Part shown: positions 45,372 through 55,037 of the stretch, in pieces
Numbering within the stretch: the first letter of the stretch is position 1
Layout: each line of letters begins with the position of its first letter
From: Roseateles aquatilis
GTDB lineage: Bacteria; Pseudomonadota; Gammaproteobacteria; Burkholderiales; Burkholderiaceae_C
Assembly (NCBI RefSeq): GCF_002205645.1
Contig: NZ_NIOF01000014.1
Coordinates: 62,001 to 126,000 of the forward strand
Length of the DNA: 64,000 nt
Reading direction: 5' to 3'
Notes under the pieces: generated by a model
The model's input: the letters and a program-made list of their open reading frames with translations, nothing else
Database searches by the model: none
What the model was told of the DNA's origin: nothing
Translations under genes and position numbers: made by a program

Positions 45372-45965
45372 ATGTCAACGCACCCCGCCTCTCCCAATGA
45401 CCTCGACCCCTCGACCGCCATGGACCGGCCGGTCTACCTGCTGCCGGGCTGGCTGAACTCCGACCCGGCCCACTGGCAAAGCGAATGGGAACGCCGCCAC
45501 GGCGATCACCGCGTCGAGCAGAACGACTGGGAATGGCCGCGGCGCGGCGACTGGATGGCACGCCTGGACGACGTGCTGCAGCAGGACACGCGCCTGGCGC
45601 GCCAGCCAGCGCTGCTGGTCGCGCACAGCCTGGGCTGCCAGCTGGTGGCCGCCTGGGCCGACCACTCGGCGCACACGCGGCGCGTCGCCGGCGCGCTGCT
45701 GGTGGCACCGCCGGACACGGAGCGGGACGACACCCCGCCCCAGCTCCACAACTGGCGCCCGATCCGCCGTCCGCGCCTGCCCTTCCCCGCCATCGTGGTG
45801 GCCTCGAGCGACGACCCCTTCTGCCGCGCCGAACGTGCCGCCGGCATGGCCGCGGACTGGGGCGCGGAGTTCGTGCTCGCCGGTCCGCTCGGCCACCTGA
45901 ACACGGCGTCAGGCCTCGGGGCCTGGCCGGAGGGCCGCGCGATGCTGCGGCGTCTGGTCGATTGA
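45372..45965 (+). CDS. RBBP9/YdeN-family alpha/beta hydrolase
   Basis: 197 aa. Small serine hydrolase: [20 protein letters not shown] start, nucleophile Ser in [13 protein letters not shown], Asp in ASSDDPFC and His in GPLGHLN. Activity is probably esterase. A second ATG (MDRPVYLL, 45420) could be the start. Upstream of parB on the same strand with a 102-base gap. Confidence 0.88.
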   Translation: MSTHPASPNDLDPSTAMDRPVYLLPGWLNSDPAHWQSEWERRHGDHRVEQNDWEWPRRGDWMARLDDVLQQDTRLARQPALLVAHSLGCQLVAAWADHSAHTRRVAGALLVAPPDTERDDTPPQLHNWRPIRRPRLPFPAIVVASSDDPFCRAERAAGMAADWGAEFVLAGPLGHLNTASGLGAWPEGRAMLRRLVD

Positions 45966-46067
45966 AAGCCGCCGGCCGCTGACGACACCGACGGCCATCG
46001 CCCGACATCGGACTGATGTCGCCGGCCGGCCGCATCCCCGCCACCGAATCGCAGACAATCCCGCCCC

Positions 46068-46976
46068 ATGGTGACAAAGAAACCCAAGGGCCTGGGCATG
46101 GGCCTGGAGGCCCTGCTGGGGCCCAAAGTGAGCGACGCCCCCGCCGTGCGCGAAGGCGAACCCGGCATTCTGCCGCTGGCGCAGATGCAGGCCGGCAAGT
46201 ACCAGCCTCGCACCCGCATGGACGAGGGCTCGTTGTACGAGCTGGCCGAGAGCATCAAGGCGCAGGGCATCATGCAACCGATCCTGGTGCGCCCGATCGC
46301 GCCCAACGGTGCCGTCCGCTACGAGATCATCGCCGGCGAGCGCCGCTTCCGCGCCGCCAGGCTGGCCGGTCTGGCGGAGGTGCCGGTGCTGGTCAAGCCG
46401 GTGCCGGACGAGTCCGCCGCCGCGATGGCGCTGATCGAGAACATCCAGCGCGAAGACCTCAACGCCCTGGAAGAAGCGCAAGGCCTGAAGCGGCTGGTCG
46501 ACGAGTTCGGCCTGACCCACGACCAGGCCGCGCAGGCGGTCGGCCGTTCGCGCAGCGCGGCGTCCAACCTGCTGCGCCTGCTCAATCTGGCCGAGCCGGT
46601 CCAGAACATGCTGATGGCCGGCGACATCGACATGGGCCATGCGCGCGCGCTGCTGTCGCTGGACGGCGCGCACCAGATCACCAGCGCCACCGAGATCGCG
46701 GCCAAGAAGCTCAGCGTCCGCGAGGCCGAGAAGCTGGTGCAGCGCCAGCAGGGCGCGGGCCGCCAGGCACCGCTGCTGCGCGTGAAATCCGCCAAGAGCC
46801 GCGACGTGCTGCGGCTGGAGGAAGAGCTGTCGGACCTGCTGACCGCGCAGGTCGAGATCCGCGTCAAGAAGAAGACCAAACGCGGCGAGCAGGGCGAGGT
46901 CGCGATCAATTTCAGCTCGCTCGACGAGCTGAACGGCTTGCTGCAAAAGCTGCGCCGGGACGACGCCGACACCTGA
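46068..46976 (+). CDS. parB: Chromosome-partitioning protein ParB (Spo0J)
   Basis: 302 aa. N-terminal GLGMGLEALLG, the CTP-binding box GERRFRAARLAG, ALIENIQREDLNALEEAQG, a helix-turn-helix (LTHDQAAQAVGRSRSAASNLLRLL) for parS, and a C-terminal dimer domain. Loads and slides at parS as a CTP clamp and recruits ParA and SMC. Two parS sites are within 6 kb. A hairpin (TGACCGT / ACGGTCA) overlaps its stop. Confidence 0.96.
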   Translation: MVTKKPKGLGMGLEALLGPKVSDAPAVREGEPGILPLAQMQAGKYQPRTRMDEGSLYELAESIKAQGIMQPILVRPIAPNGAVRYEIIAGERRFRAARLAGLAEVPVLVKPVPDESAAAMALIENIQREDLNALEEAQGLKRLVDEFGLTHDQAAQAVGRSRSAASNLLRLLNLAEPVQNMLMAGDIDMGHARALLSLDGAHQITSATEIAAKKLSVREAEKLVQRQQGAGRQAPLLRVKSAKSRDVLRLEEELSDLLTAQVEIRVKKKTKRGEQGEVAINFSSLDELNGLLQKLRRDDADT

Positions 46977-47396
46977 CCGTCCCTTGACGGTCAACGTTGA
47001 TCCACCGCCGCCGAACCGACGTACAACGAGTCATCTTGCACGCCGATGTCGGGGTCGTCTCGTGCGTATTTCCCACAGGTGGGGGACCGTCAACTCGGGC
47101 GCTTCACAGACGTTGAACAAGGGAGTACAAGGGTCATGTCTTGCTACCTCGCCCGGTCGATGGGCGTAGCATGACCGACCAAATCCGCACCGGCATCGCG
47201 GTTGTCCAAAAAGACATTTCACACCGGTCGGAACTTGGACCAGCATAGGCTGGCCGTTTGCTGAGATCACGCTGAGCTCGGAAAGCTCTGATGACGCCTT
47301 GAGTCATGGACGTCGCCAGAACTTCCTGGACGAAGCGGTGCCCGTCGTCGCACGGACGCACGCTTCGCCTCCCCACGAACTACTCTGGAGGTCAGC
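46977..47396. promoter_or_regulatory. Long gene-free leader region upstream of prkA
   Basis: 420 bases without a convincing gene; a 79-aa minus-strand frame here lacks a ribosome site and is rejected. At 47132-47176 the sequence can fold: GGTCAT pairs with ATGACC, and inside it GCTA with TAGC and CGCCC with GGGCG, with small bulges. It may be a structured leader or an operator. No consensus sigma-54 site was found. The prkA start has CTGGAGG just upstream. Confidence 0.45.
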
Positions 47397-49319
47397 ATGG
47401 ATGTGATCAGCCATTTCGCGGCACGCTACGAACGCGGCAAGGTCGAGGAACTCACGTTGGAGGAGTACCTCGACGAGTGCAAGCGCAACCCTCTCGCTTA
47501 CGCCACCGCCCCCGAGCGCATGCTCAAGGCGATCGGCGAGCCGCAGATGCTGGACACGCGCAACGACTCGCGGCTCTCGCGCATCTTCCAGAACAAGGTC
47601 ATCAAGATCTATCCGGCCTTCGCCGAGTTCTACGGCATGGAGGACGCGATCGAGCAGGTCGTCAGCTACTTCCGCCACGCGGCGCAGGGGCTGGAGGAAA
47701 AGAAGCAGATCCTCTATCTGCTGGGCCCCGTGGGCGGTGGCAAGAGCTCCATCGCGGAGCGGCTCAAGCAGCTGATGGAGCAGGTGCCGTTCTACGCGCT
47801 GAAGGACAGCCCGGTGAACGAGAGCCCGCTCGGCCTTTTCGACGTGGTCGAGGACGGCCCGCTGCTGGAGCGCGAGTACGGCATCCCGCGCCGCTACCTG
47901 AACCGCATCCTCAGCCCGTGGGCGGTCAAGCGGCTCGATGAATTCGGCGGCGACATCCGCAAGTTCAAGGTCGTCAAGCGGCTGCCCAGCGTGCTCAAGC
48001 AGATCGGCGTCGCGAAGACCGAACCCGGCGACGAGAACAACCAGGACATCAGCTCGCTGGTCGGCAAGGTCGACATCCGCAAGCTCGAGACCTATGCGCA
48101 GGACGATCCCGACGCCTACAGCTATTCCGGCGGCCTGTGCCTGGCCAACCAGGGCCTGCTGGAATTCGTCGAGATGTTCAAGGCGCCGATCAAGGTCCTG
48201 CATCCGCTGCTGACCGCGACGCAGGAAGGCAACTTCAAGGGCACCGAAGGTTTCGGCGCGATTCCGTTCGACGGCATCGTGCTGGCGCACAGCAACGAGA
48301 GCGAGTGGAAGACCTTCCGCAACAACAAGAACAACGAGGCCTTCCTCGACCGCATCTACATCGTCAAGGTGCCCTACTGCCTGCGCGTCAGCGAGGAAGT
48401 GAAGATCTACGAGAAGCTGATCCGCGGGTCCTCGCTCGCCGAGGCCAAGTGCGCCCCCGGCACGCTGAAGATGATGGCCCAGTTCGCCGTGCTGACGCGG
48501 CTGAAGGATCCGGAGAACTCCAGCGCCTTCAGCAAGATGCAGATCTATGACGGCGACAACCTGAAGGACACCGATCCCAAGGCCAAGTCGATCCAGGAGT
48601 ACCGCGACTACGCCGGCGTCGACGAGGGCATGGCCGGCATCTCGACGCGCTTCGCGTACAAGATCCTGTCCAAGGTCTTCAACTTCGATTCGACCGAGGT
48701 CGCGGCCAATCCGGTCCACCTGATGTACGTGCTCGAACAGCAGATCGAGCGCGAGCAGTTCCAGCAGGAGGCCGAGCAGAAGTACGTCGGCTTCATCAAG
48801 GAGACGCTGGCGCCGCGCTATGCCGAGTTCATCGGCAAGGAGATCCAGACCGCCTACCTGGAAAGCTACAGCGAGTACGGCCAGAACATCTTCGACCGCT
48901 ACGTGACCTACGCCGATTACTGGATCCAGGACCAGGAGTACCGGGACACCGACACCGGCGAGGTGTTCGACCGCTCGGCGCTGAACGCGGAGCTGGAGAA
49001 GATCGAGAAGCCGGCCGGCATCAGCAACCCCAAGGACTTCCGCAACGAGATCGTCAACTTCGTGCTGCGCGCGCGGGCCAACAACGCCGGCAAGAACCCG
49101 GCATGGACCAGCTACGAGAAGCTGCGCACGGTGATCGAGAAGAAGATGTTCTCCAACACCGAGGAGCTGCTGCCGGTCATCAGCTTCAACGCCAAGGCCA
49201 GCGCGGACGAGGCGAAGAAGCACGAGAACTTCGTCCAGCGCATGGTCGACAAGGGCTACACGCCCAAGCAGGTGCGGCTGCTGTGCGAGTGGTACCTGCG
49301 CGTGAGGAAGTCGAGCTGA
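47397..49319 (+). CDS. prkA: PrkA/YeaG serine protein kinase (AAA+)
   Basis: 640 aa, standard length. AAA+ module with Walker A LLGPVGGGKSS, and C-terminal PrkA kinase-like domain. In enterobacteria YeaG acts in nitrogen-starvation and stress survival; related proteins also show proteolytic activity. First gene of the conserved trio prkA-yeaH-spoVR, which is complete here. It is preceded by a long leader. Confidence 0.95.
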   Translation: MDVISHFAARYERGKVEELTLEEYLDECKRNPLAYATAPERMLKAIGEPQMLDTRNDSRLSRIFQNKVIKIYPAFAEFYGMEDAIEQVVSYFRHAAQGLEEKKQILYLLGPVGGGKSSIAERLKQLMEQVPFYALKDSPVNESPLGLFDVVEDGPLLEREYGIPRRYLNRILSPWAVKRLDEFGGDIRKFKVVKRLPSVLKQIGVAKTEPGDENNQDISSLVGKVDIRKLETYAQDDPDAYSYSGGLCLANQGLLEFVEMFKAPIKVLHPLLTATQEGNFKGTEGFGAIPFDGIVLAHSNESEWKTFRNNKNNEAFLDRIYIVKVPYCLRVSEEVKIYEKLIRGSSLAEAKCAPGTLKMMAQFAVLTRLKDPENSSAFSKMQIYDGDNLKDTDPKAKSIQEYRDYAGVDEGMAGISTRFAYKILSKVFNFDSTEVAANPVHLMYVLEQQIEREQFQQEAEQKYVGFIKETLAPRYAEFIGKEIQTAYLESYSEYGQNIFDRYVTYADYWIQDQEYRDTDTGEVFDRSALNAELEKIEKPAGISNPKDFRNEIVNFVLRARANNAGKNPAWTSYEKLRTVIEKKMFSNTEELLPVISFNAKASADEAKKHENFVQRMVDKGYTPKQVRLLCEWYLRVRKSS

Positions 49320-49428
49320 CAGCCCGCCCGCCCCGCGGTCCCGCTCCGGCAACGGCGGTGACCGCGGCAAGGGCGGCGGGGGCCTTCCGGCCCTTTGCGG
49401 CAAGGACGACAACCACCGAGGTCCCAGC

Positions 49429-50718
49429 ATGACCAGCCTCCAACAAATCATCGATAGACGGCTGTCGGGCAAGAACAAATCGATCGGCAACCGCGAGCGT
49501 TTCCTGCGCCGGCACCGCGACCAGATCCGCGACGCCGTGCGCCGGGCCGTCGACAAGCGCGGCATCCGGGACATGGAGCGCGGCGAGGACGTGCACATCC
49601 CCAAGCGCGACCTGAGCGAGCCCGTGTTCAGCCATGGCGAAGGCGGCACGCGCGAGATCGTGCGGCCCGGCAACACCGAGCACATCAAGGGCGACCGCTT
49701 CGCCAAGCCGCAGGGCGGCGGCCAGGGCGGTGGCGGATCGCAGGCGAGCGACTCCGGCGAGGGCGAGGACGATTTCGTCTTCCACCTCAGCAAGGAGGAG
49801 TTCATGCAGATCTTCTTCGAGGACTTGGCGCTGCCCAACCTGGCCCGCACCACGCTGGCCGAGACGCCGGAGTACAAGACCGTGCGCGCCGGCTACGTCA
49901 CCGACGGCACGCCGACCAACCTGCATGTCGTGCGCTCGATGCGCGGCGCGCTCGGCCGTCGCATCGCGCTGGGCATGGACAAGCGGCGCGAGCTGCATGA
50001 GCTGGAGACGCGGCTGCAGACGCTGCAACAGGAAGAGGACGCCCGACGGCCCGAGATCCAGGCGCTGCTGGCCGAGACCGAGGCGCGCATCGTGCTGCTG
50101 AAGCAGCGCCTGTCCAACATCCCCTTCCTCGATCCGATCGACCTGCGCTTCCGCAACCGCGTCAAGGTGCCTCAACCGACGACGCGGGCGGTGATGTTCT
50201 GCCTGATGGACGTGTCCGGCTCGATGGACGAGAGCCGCAAGGACCTGGCCAAGCGCTTCTTCATCCTGCTCTACCTGTTCCTGACGCGGCACTACGAGAA
50301 GATCGACGTGGTCTTCATCCGCCACCACACGCAGGCGCAGGAAGTCGACGAGCAGAACTTCTTCCACGCCACCGAGACGGGGGGCACCGTCGTCTCCTCG
50401 GCGCTGGTCATGATGGAAGAGATCATCCGCGCGCGCTACCCAGCGAGTGACTGGAACATCTACGGCGCCCAGGCCAGCGACGGCGACAACTGGCATCACG
50501 ACAGCGGGCGCTGCCGCGAGCTGCTGGCCGACAAGATCCTGCCGCTGTGCCGCTACTACGCCTACGTGCAGGTGGCCGAGGCCGAGCAGAACCTCTGGGA
50601 GGAATACGCCAAGCTGGCGGACGAGACACCGCGCTTCGCGATGCGCAAGGCGGTGGACGTGGCCCAGATCTATCCGGTCTTCCGCGACCTGTTCAAGAAG
50701 GAAGGGGTGAGCGCGTGA
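49429..50718 (+). CDS. yeaH: YeaH/YhbH family protein (DUF444)
   Basis: 429 aa. N-terminal QQIIDRRLSGKNKSIGNRERF is the family opening; a Gly/Gln-rich linker lies near 100-115; a von Willebrand A-like domain carries the MIDAS pattern MDVSGSMDESRKD. Partner of PrkA in stress survival; biochemical role unclear. The stop overlaps a possible GTG start of spoVR. Confidence 0.95.
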   Translation: MTSLQQIIDRRLSGKNKSIGNRERFLRRHRDQIRDAVRRAVDKRGIRDMERGEDVHIPKRDLSEPVFSHGEGGTREIVRPGNTEHIKGDRFAKPQGGGQGGGGSQASDSGEGEDDFVFHLSKEEFMQIFFEDLALPNLARTTLAETPEYKTVRAGYVTDGTPTNLHVVRSMRGALGRRIALGMDKRRELHELETRLQTLQQEEDARRPEIQALLAETEARIVLLKQRLSNIPFLDPIDLRFRNRVKVPQPTTRAVMFCLMDVSGSMDESRKDLAKRFFILLYLFLTRHYEKIDVVFIRHHTQAQEVDEQNFFHATETGGTVVSSALVMMEEIIRARYPASDWNIYGAQASDGDNWHHDSGRCRELLADKILPLCRYYAYVQVAEAEQNLWEEYAKLADETPRFAMRKAVDVAQIYPVFRDLFKKEGVSA

Positions 50719-50744
50719 CGGCGCCGCTCCCGGAGGGTATCGAC

Positions 50745-52343
50745 ATGAGCAGCCTGGAGAATCGCCGCAACGTCGGCATCGGCGTCGGCCAGAACGAATA
50801 CGGCGGCCGCCGCGTGCGCCCGCCGCTGACCCGGATGCGGCCGCTGGAGCGCCGTCCCGACCAGCCGCTCCCCTCGCCCAGCGACTGGACCTTCGAGCTG
50901 ATCGAGCAGTACCACGAGGTCATCCGTCAGACCGCCGAGCGCTACGGCCTGGACACTTATCCGAATCAGCTGGAGGTCATCACCGCCGAGCAGATGATGG
51001 ATGCCTACGCCTCGGTCGGCATGCCGGTGAACTACCGGCACTGGAGCTACGGCAAGGAGTTCATCGCCACCGAGCGCAACTACAAGCGCGGCCAGATGGG
51101 CCTGGCCTACGAGATCGTCATCAACTCCGATCCGTGCATCGCCTACCTGATGGAGGAGAACACGATGGCGATGCAGGCGCTGGTGATCGCGCATGCCTGC
51201 TACGGCCACAACAGCTTCTTCAAGAACAACTACCTGTTCCGGATGTGGACCGACGCGTCGTCGATCATCGACTACCTGGTCTACGCGAAGAACTACGTCC
51301 ACGAATGCGAGCAGCGTTTCGGCCTGGACGCGGTGGAGTCGACGCTGGACTCCTGCCACGCGCTGATGAACCACGGCGTCGACCGCTACCGCCGGCCGGC
51401 CAAGCTCTCGCTGGCGCAAGAGCAGGCGATGCACAAGGACCGCGAGGCCTATGCACAGCGCCAGGTCAACGACATGTGGCGCACCCTGCCCCGCCGGCCC
51501 GAGGACGAGGCCAAGGCCGAGGAGAAGCGGCGTTTCCCCGACGAGCCGCAGGAGAACCTGCTGTACTTCATCGAGAAGAACGCGCCCTTGCTGGAGCCGT
51601 GGCAACGGGAGATCGTGCGCATCGTCCGCAAGATCGCGCAGTACTTCTATCCGCAGCGGCAGACGCAGGTCATGAACGAAGGCTGGGCCACGTTCTGGCA
51701 TCACAAGCTGCTCAACACCATGTACGACGACGGCTACCTGTCGGACGGCATGATGATCGAGTGGTTGAAGTCGCACACCAACGTCGTCGCGCAGCCGCCG
51801 ATGGCGCAGATCAACCCGTATGCGCTGGGCTTCGCGATGTACACCGACCTCAAGCGCATCTGCGAGCAGCCGACCACCGAGGACCGCGAATGGTTCCCCG
51901 CCATCGCCGGCACCGACTGGCTGCCGACGCTGGATCACGCGATGCGCAACTTCAAGGACGAGAGCTTCGTCGCCCAGTACCTGAGCCCGAAGCTGATGCG
52001 CGACTTCCGGCTGTTCTCCATCCTCGACGAGGAACACCAGTCGGAGTACGAGATCTCCGCCATCCACGACGAGCAGGGCTACCAGCACGTGCGGCAGGCG
52101 CTGTCGCGGCAGTACGACCTGTCCACGCGCGAGCCCAACATCCAGGTCTGGAACGTCAATCTGCGCGGCGACCGCTCATTGACGCTGCGCCACACGCAGC
52201 ATCAGGACCGGCCGCTGCACGACGCGGCGCAGGAGGTGCTGAAGCACGTGGCGCGGTTGTGGGGGTTCGGTGTGCAGCTCGAAAGCGTCAACGCCCGCGG
52301 CGACGTCACGCGGCGCTGGAGCGTGCCCGCGCCACAGCATTGA
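50745..52343 (+). CDS. spoVR: SpoVR family protein (YcgB)
   Basis: About 532 aa. Contains the SpoVR hallmarks HACYGHNSFFKNNYLF, ALMNHGVDRYRRP and NEGWATFWHHKLLN, with conserved His/Glu that could bind metal. Third member of the prkA-yeaH-spoVR trio. Start is the ATG with GGAGG eight bases upstream; a GTG at 50715 overlapping the yeaH stop is an alternative. Role in Gram-negatives unknown beyond stress association. Confidence 0.94.
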   Translation: MSSLENRRNVGIGVGQNEYGGRRVRPPLTRMRPLERRPDQPLPSPSDWTFELIEQYHEVIRQTAERYGLDTYPNQLEVITAEQMMDAYASVGMPVNYRHWSYGKEFIATERNYKRGQMGLAYEIVINSDPCIAYLMEENTMAMQALVIAHACYGHNSFFKNNYLFRMWTDASSIIDYLVYAKNYVHECEQRFGLDAVESTLDSCHALMNHGVDRYRRPAKLSLAQEQAMHKDREAYAQRQVNDMWRTLPRRPEDEAKAEEKRRFPDEPQENLLYFIEKNAPLLEPWQREIVRIVRKIAQYFYPQRQTQVMNEGWATFWHHKLLNTMYDDGYLSDGMMIEWLKSHTNVVAQPPMAQINPYALGFAMYTDLKRICEQPTTEDREWFPAIAGTDWLPTLDHAMRNFKDESFVAQYLSPKLMRDFRLFSILDEEHQSEYEISAIHDEQGYQHVRQALSRQYDLSTREPNIQVWNVNLRGDRSLTLRHTQHQDRPLHDAAQEVLKHVARLWGFGVQLESVNARGDVTRRWSVPAPQH

Positions 52344-52362
52344 TCGACTGGGTCCATCGAAC

Positions 52363-53799
52363 TCAGCCGAAGATCTTCCCCGGATTCATGATGTTGCGCG
52401 GATCCAGCGCTGCCTTCAGCGCACGCATCTGATCGACGGCGCCCTCGCCTGCTTCCTGGAGCAGGAAGCGCTGCTTGTGCAGCCCGATCCCATGCTCCCC
52501 GGTGCAGGTACCTTCCAGCGCGATCGCCCGCGCGACCATCCGCGCGCTGAGTTGCTCCGCGGTTGATCGCTCGTCCGGGACGGCCGGATCGATCAGATAT
52601 CCCATGTGGAAGTTGCCGTCGCCGACGTGGCCGACGATGAAGTACGGCAACCCGCTCGCCTCCACCTCCTCCACCGACGCGTTGATCGATTCCGCCAACC
52701 GCGAGATCGGCACGCAGGTGTCCGTCGTCACCGCGCGGCATCCGGGCTTCATCTGCAGCGCGGACAGGTAGGCGTGATGGCGCGCCGTCCACAGCCGGGT
52801 GCGGTCCTCGGGCGTGGTCGCCCATTCGAAGCCGGTGCCGCCATGGTCGGCGGCGATTTCCTGCACCACCGCAGCCTGCTCGGCGACGCCGGCATCGGAG
52901 CCGTGGAACTCCATCAGCAGCATCGGCGCCTCGCGCAGCGTCAGCTTGTCGTGCCGGTTGACCGCGCGCACCGCGTGCGCGTCGAGCAACTCGCAGCGCG
53001 CGATCGGCACGCCCATCTGGATGATGGCGATCGTCGTCCGCACGGCCGCGTCGATCGTCTCGAAGGAACAGATCGCGGCCGACACCGCCTCCGGCAACGG
53101 ATAGAGCCGCAGCGTCACCTCGCAGATCACGCCCAGCGTGCCCTCGCTGCCGACATACAGCCGCGTCAGGTCATACCCGGCGCTGCTCTTGCGCGCCCGC
53201 GAGCCGGTCCGGATCAACCGGCCGTCCGGCGTGGCCACCGTCAGCCCCAGCACGTTTTCCTTCATCGTCCCGTAGCGGACCGCGTTCGTGCCGCTGGCAC
53301 GCGTCGCGGACATCCCGCCGATCGACGCATCCGCGCCGGGATCGATCGGAAAAAACAGGCCTTGATGGCGAACCTCGGCATTGAGCTGATTCCGCGTCAC
53401 GCCGGCCTGCACCGTCACGGTCAGGTCCTCCGCATTGACGCGAAGGATCCTGTTCATCCGCGACACGTCCAGGCTGACGCCGCCCTGCACCGCCAGCAGA
53501 TGGCCTTCCAGCGAGGTCCCCGCGCCGTAGGGAATCACCGGCACGCGATGTTCGTTCGCCAGCGTCAGCACCGCGGCCACCTCTTCGTTGTTCTCCGCGA
53601 ACACAACCGCCTCGGGCGGCGGCACGTCGAACGGCGATTCGTCGCGGCCATGTTGTTCGCGCAAGGCCAGGGCCGTGCTGCAGCGGTTGCCCAAGCGCGC
53701 CTGCAGGGCCTCCAGCATCGCCACGGGCATCGGCCGCGGCGCGTAGTCGGGCAAGCCGTGGCCGAGTGGATCGGCGCTGAAATCTCGAGGCGCGTTCAT
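52363..53799 (-). CDS. FAD-linked oxidase, GlcD/D-lactate dehydrogenase type
   Basis: 478 aa. FAD-binding domain (about 50-230) with VPVIPYGAGTSLEGHLLAV and GADASIGGMSATRASG; C-terminal oxidase domain with CTGEHGIGLHKQRFLLQEAG and NIMNPGKIF. Oxidises a 2-hydroxyacid (glycolate, D-lactate or similar), feeding electrons to the chain. No glcE/glcF beside it, so it may act alone like D-lactate dehydrogenase. AGGAG lies seven bases before the ATG. Convergent with spoVR. Confidence 0.92.
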   Translation of the reverse strand: MNAPRDFSADPLGHGLPDYAPRPMPVAMLEALQARLGNRCSTALALREQHGRDESPFDVPPPEAVVFAENNEEVAAVLTLANEHRVPVIPYGAGTSLEGHLLAVQGGVSLDVSRMNRILRVNAEDLTVTVQAGVTRNQLNAEVRHQGLFFPIDPGADASIGGMSATRASGTNAVRYGTMKENVLGLTVATPDGRLIRTGSRARKSSAGYDLTRLYVGSEGTLGVICEVTLRLYPLPEAVSAAICSFETIDAAVRTTIAIIQMGVPIARCELLDAHAVRAVNRHDKLTLREAPMLLMEFHGSDAGVAEQAAVVQEIAADHGGTGFEWATTPEDRTRLWTARHHAYLSALQMKPGCRAVTTDTCVPISRLAESINASVEEVEASGLPYFIVGHVGDGNFHMGYLIDPAVPDERSTAEQLSARMVARAIALEGTCTGEHGIGLHKQRFLLQEAGEGAVDQMRALKAALDPRNIMNPGKIFG

Positions 53800-53989
53800 C
53801 GGTGTCTCCTGATGGCTGGCCACGGCCGGCGCGGCGCGGGCGGCGGGTCCGTTGGGTGGCCGTGCTTGTCGATCGATTCTAGGAAGCACCGTCGCAGCTT
53901 TCGCTTTCATCCTCGCGCTTGCGCCGCGACCCGCACAGTGACAGCATGGATCCATTGCGCGCATCGCCGCGCGAACAGAGGAGACCGCC

Positions 53990-54310
53990 ATGTCCCATCT
54001 GTGGTTATGGACCGTCTGGGCCGCGCTGCTCGCGATGCTGGTCGTCGCCAGCCTGCGCATGGATTGGTTGAAGGTCTGGTGGATGGACCAACTCCGCCAC
54101 CTGCCCGGAAGCCCCGATCCGGTCGACATCGATCCCGGCATGCCCGCGGGATCCGCCGCCCGAACCGCCGATGGCGGATCGCGGCCACCCCCTCGTCATC
54201 CGCCGCGGCCGGTGGGCATCCCACGCCCGGCGTTGCACGAGGCGCACGGCCACGCCGCCGTGCTGACGCATCACCGGCCGGCCTTCCATCGCAGCGGCCG
54301 CCGTCATTGA
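53990..54310 (+). CDS. Small hypothetical protein with N-terminal membrane helix
   Basis: 106 aa. One helix (LWLWTVWAALLAMLVVASL) then a Pro/His/Arg-rich, probably disordered tail. GAGGAG lies six bases before the ATG, which supports translation. Family not recognised. Confidence 0.5.
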   Translation: MSHLWLWTVWAALLAMLVVASLRMDWLKVWWMDQLRHLPGSPDPVDIDPGMPAGSAARTADGGSRPPPRHPPRPVGIPRPALHEAHGHAAVLTHHRPAFHRSGRRH

Positions 54311-54412
54311 GGCGAGAGGAAACGTCACGGCGTTTCCCTGACCGCGGGTTATCGCGTCGAGTTGCGGCAAGATGCCAGGTTTGCACTTCCAGCAGCCCGC
54401 GCGGCATCCGTC

Positions 54413-55021
54413 ATGGCCAATCGACTTTCCCAGATCGCGACCCGCACCGGCGACGACGGCACCACCGGCCTCGGCGACGGTACCCGCGTGCCCAAGGACC
54501 ATTTGCGCGTCCAGGCGATGGGCGACGTGGACGAACTCAATTCGCAGCTCGGCGTGTTGCTCGCCGAACCGCTGCCCGACAACGTCCGCGACCTGCTGAT
54601 CACGATCCAGCACGAGCTGTTCAACCTCGGCGGCGAACTCTGCATGCCCGGCTACAGCCTGCTGAAGGAGGCGGCCGTGCTGCACCTCGACCAGGCGCTG
54701 GCCGACCACAACGCCGCCTTGCCCCGTCTGGCTGAGTTCATCCTGCCCGCGGGCACCCGCAGCGCCGCGATCGCGCATGTGTGCCGCACCATCGCCCGCC
54801 GCGCCGAACGCGCCGTGGTCACCCTGGCCGCGCACGAGACGATCAACGTGGCGCCGCGTCATTACCTGAACCGCTTGTCCGACCTTCTGTTCGTGCTGGC
54901 GCGCGTGCTCAACCGCGCCAATCTGGATGGCAAGGGGGGCGACGACGTCTACTGGAAAAGCGAACGGCTGGCGCGCTACGAGGCGGCGGAGGCCTCCCAA
55001 GGGCCGGAAGACACGCCCTGA
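54413..55021 (+). CDS. Cob(I)alamin adenosyltransferase, PduO/CobO-2 type
   Basis: 202 aa. Transfers adenosyl from ATP to cob(I)alamin to make coenzyme B12. N-terminal ATP loop RTGDDGTTGLGDGTRVPKD, helical RTIARRAERAVVTL and LNRLSDLLFVLARVLNR are signatures. Stands alone; no cobalamin riboswitch seen upstream. Confidence 0.94.
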   Translation: MANRLSQIATRTGDDGTTGLGDGTRVPKDHLRVQAMGDVDELNSQLGVLLAEPLPDNVRDLLITIQHELFNLGGELCMPGYSLLKEAAVLHLDQALADHNAALPRLAEFILPAGTRSAAIAHVCRTIARRAERAVVTLAAHETINVAPRHYLNRLSDLLFVLARVLNRANLDGKGGDDVYWKSERLARYEAAEASQGPEDTP

Positions 55022-55037
55022 GCCCCGATCGCGTCGG

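Noticed and set aside
47220-47260. Sigma-54 promoter for prkA
   Set aside because: TGG and TGC elements are present near 47248 but the GG-to-GC spacing is 6, not 10 bases.
47031-47270. 79-codon minus-strand frame upstream of prkA
   Set aside because: No ribosome site, Arg/Cys-rich mixed composition, no neighbour relationship; more likely part of the prkA leader region.
54310-54412. Cobalamin riboswitch before the adenosyltransferase
   Set aside because: The gap is only about 100 bases and lacks the conserved B12-box sequence.
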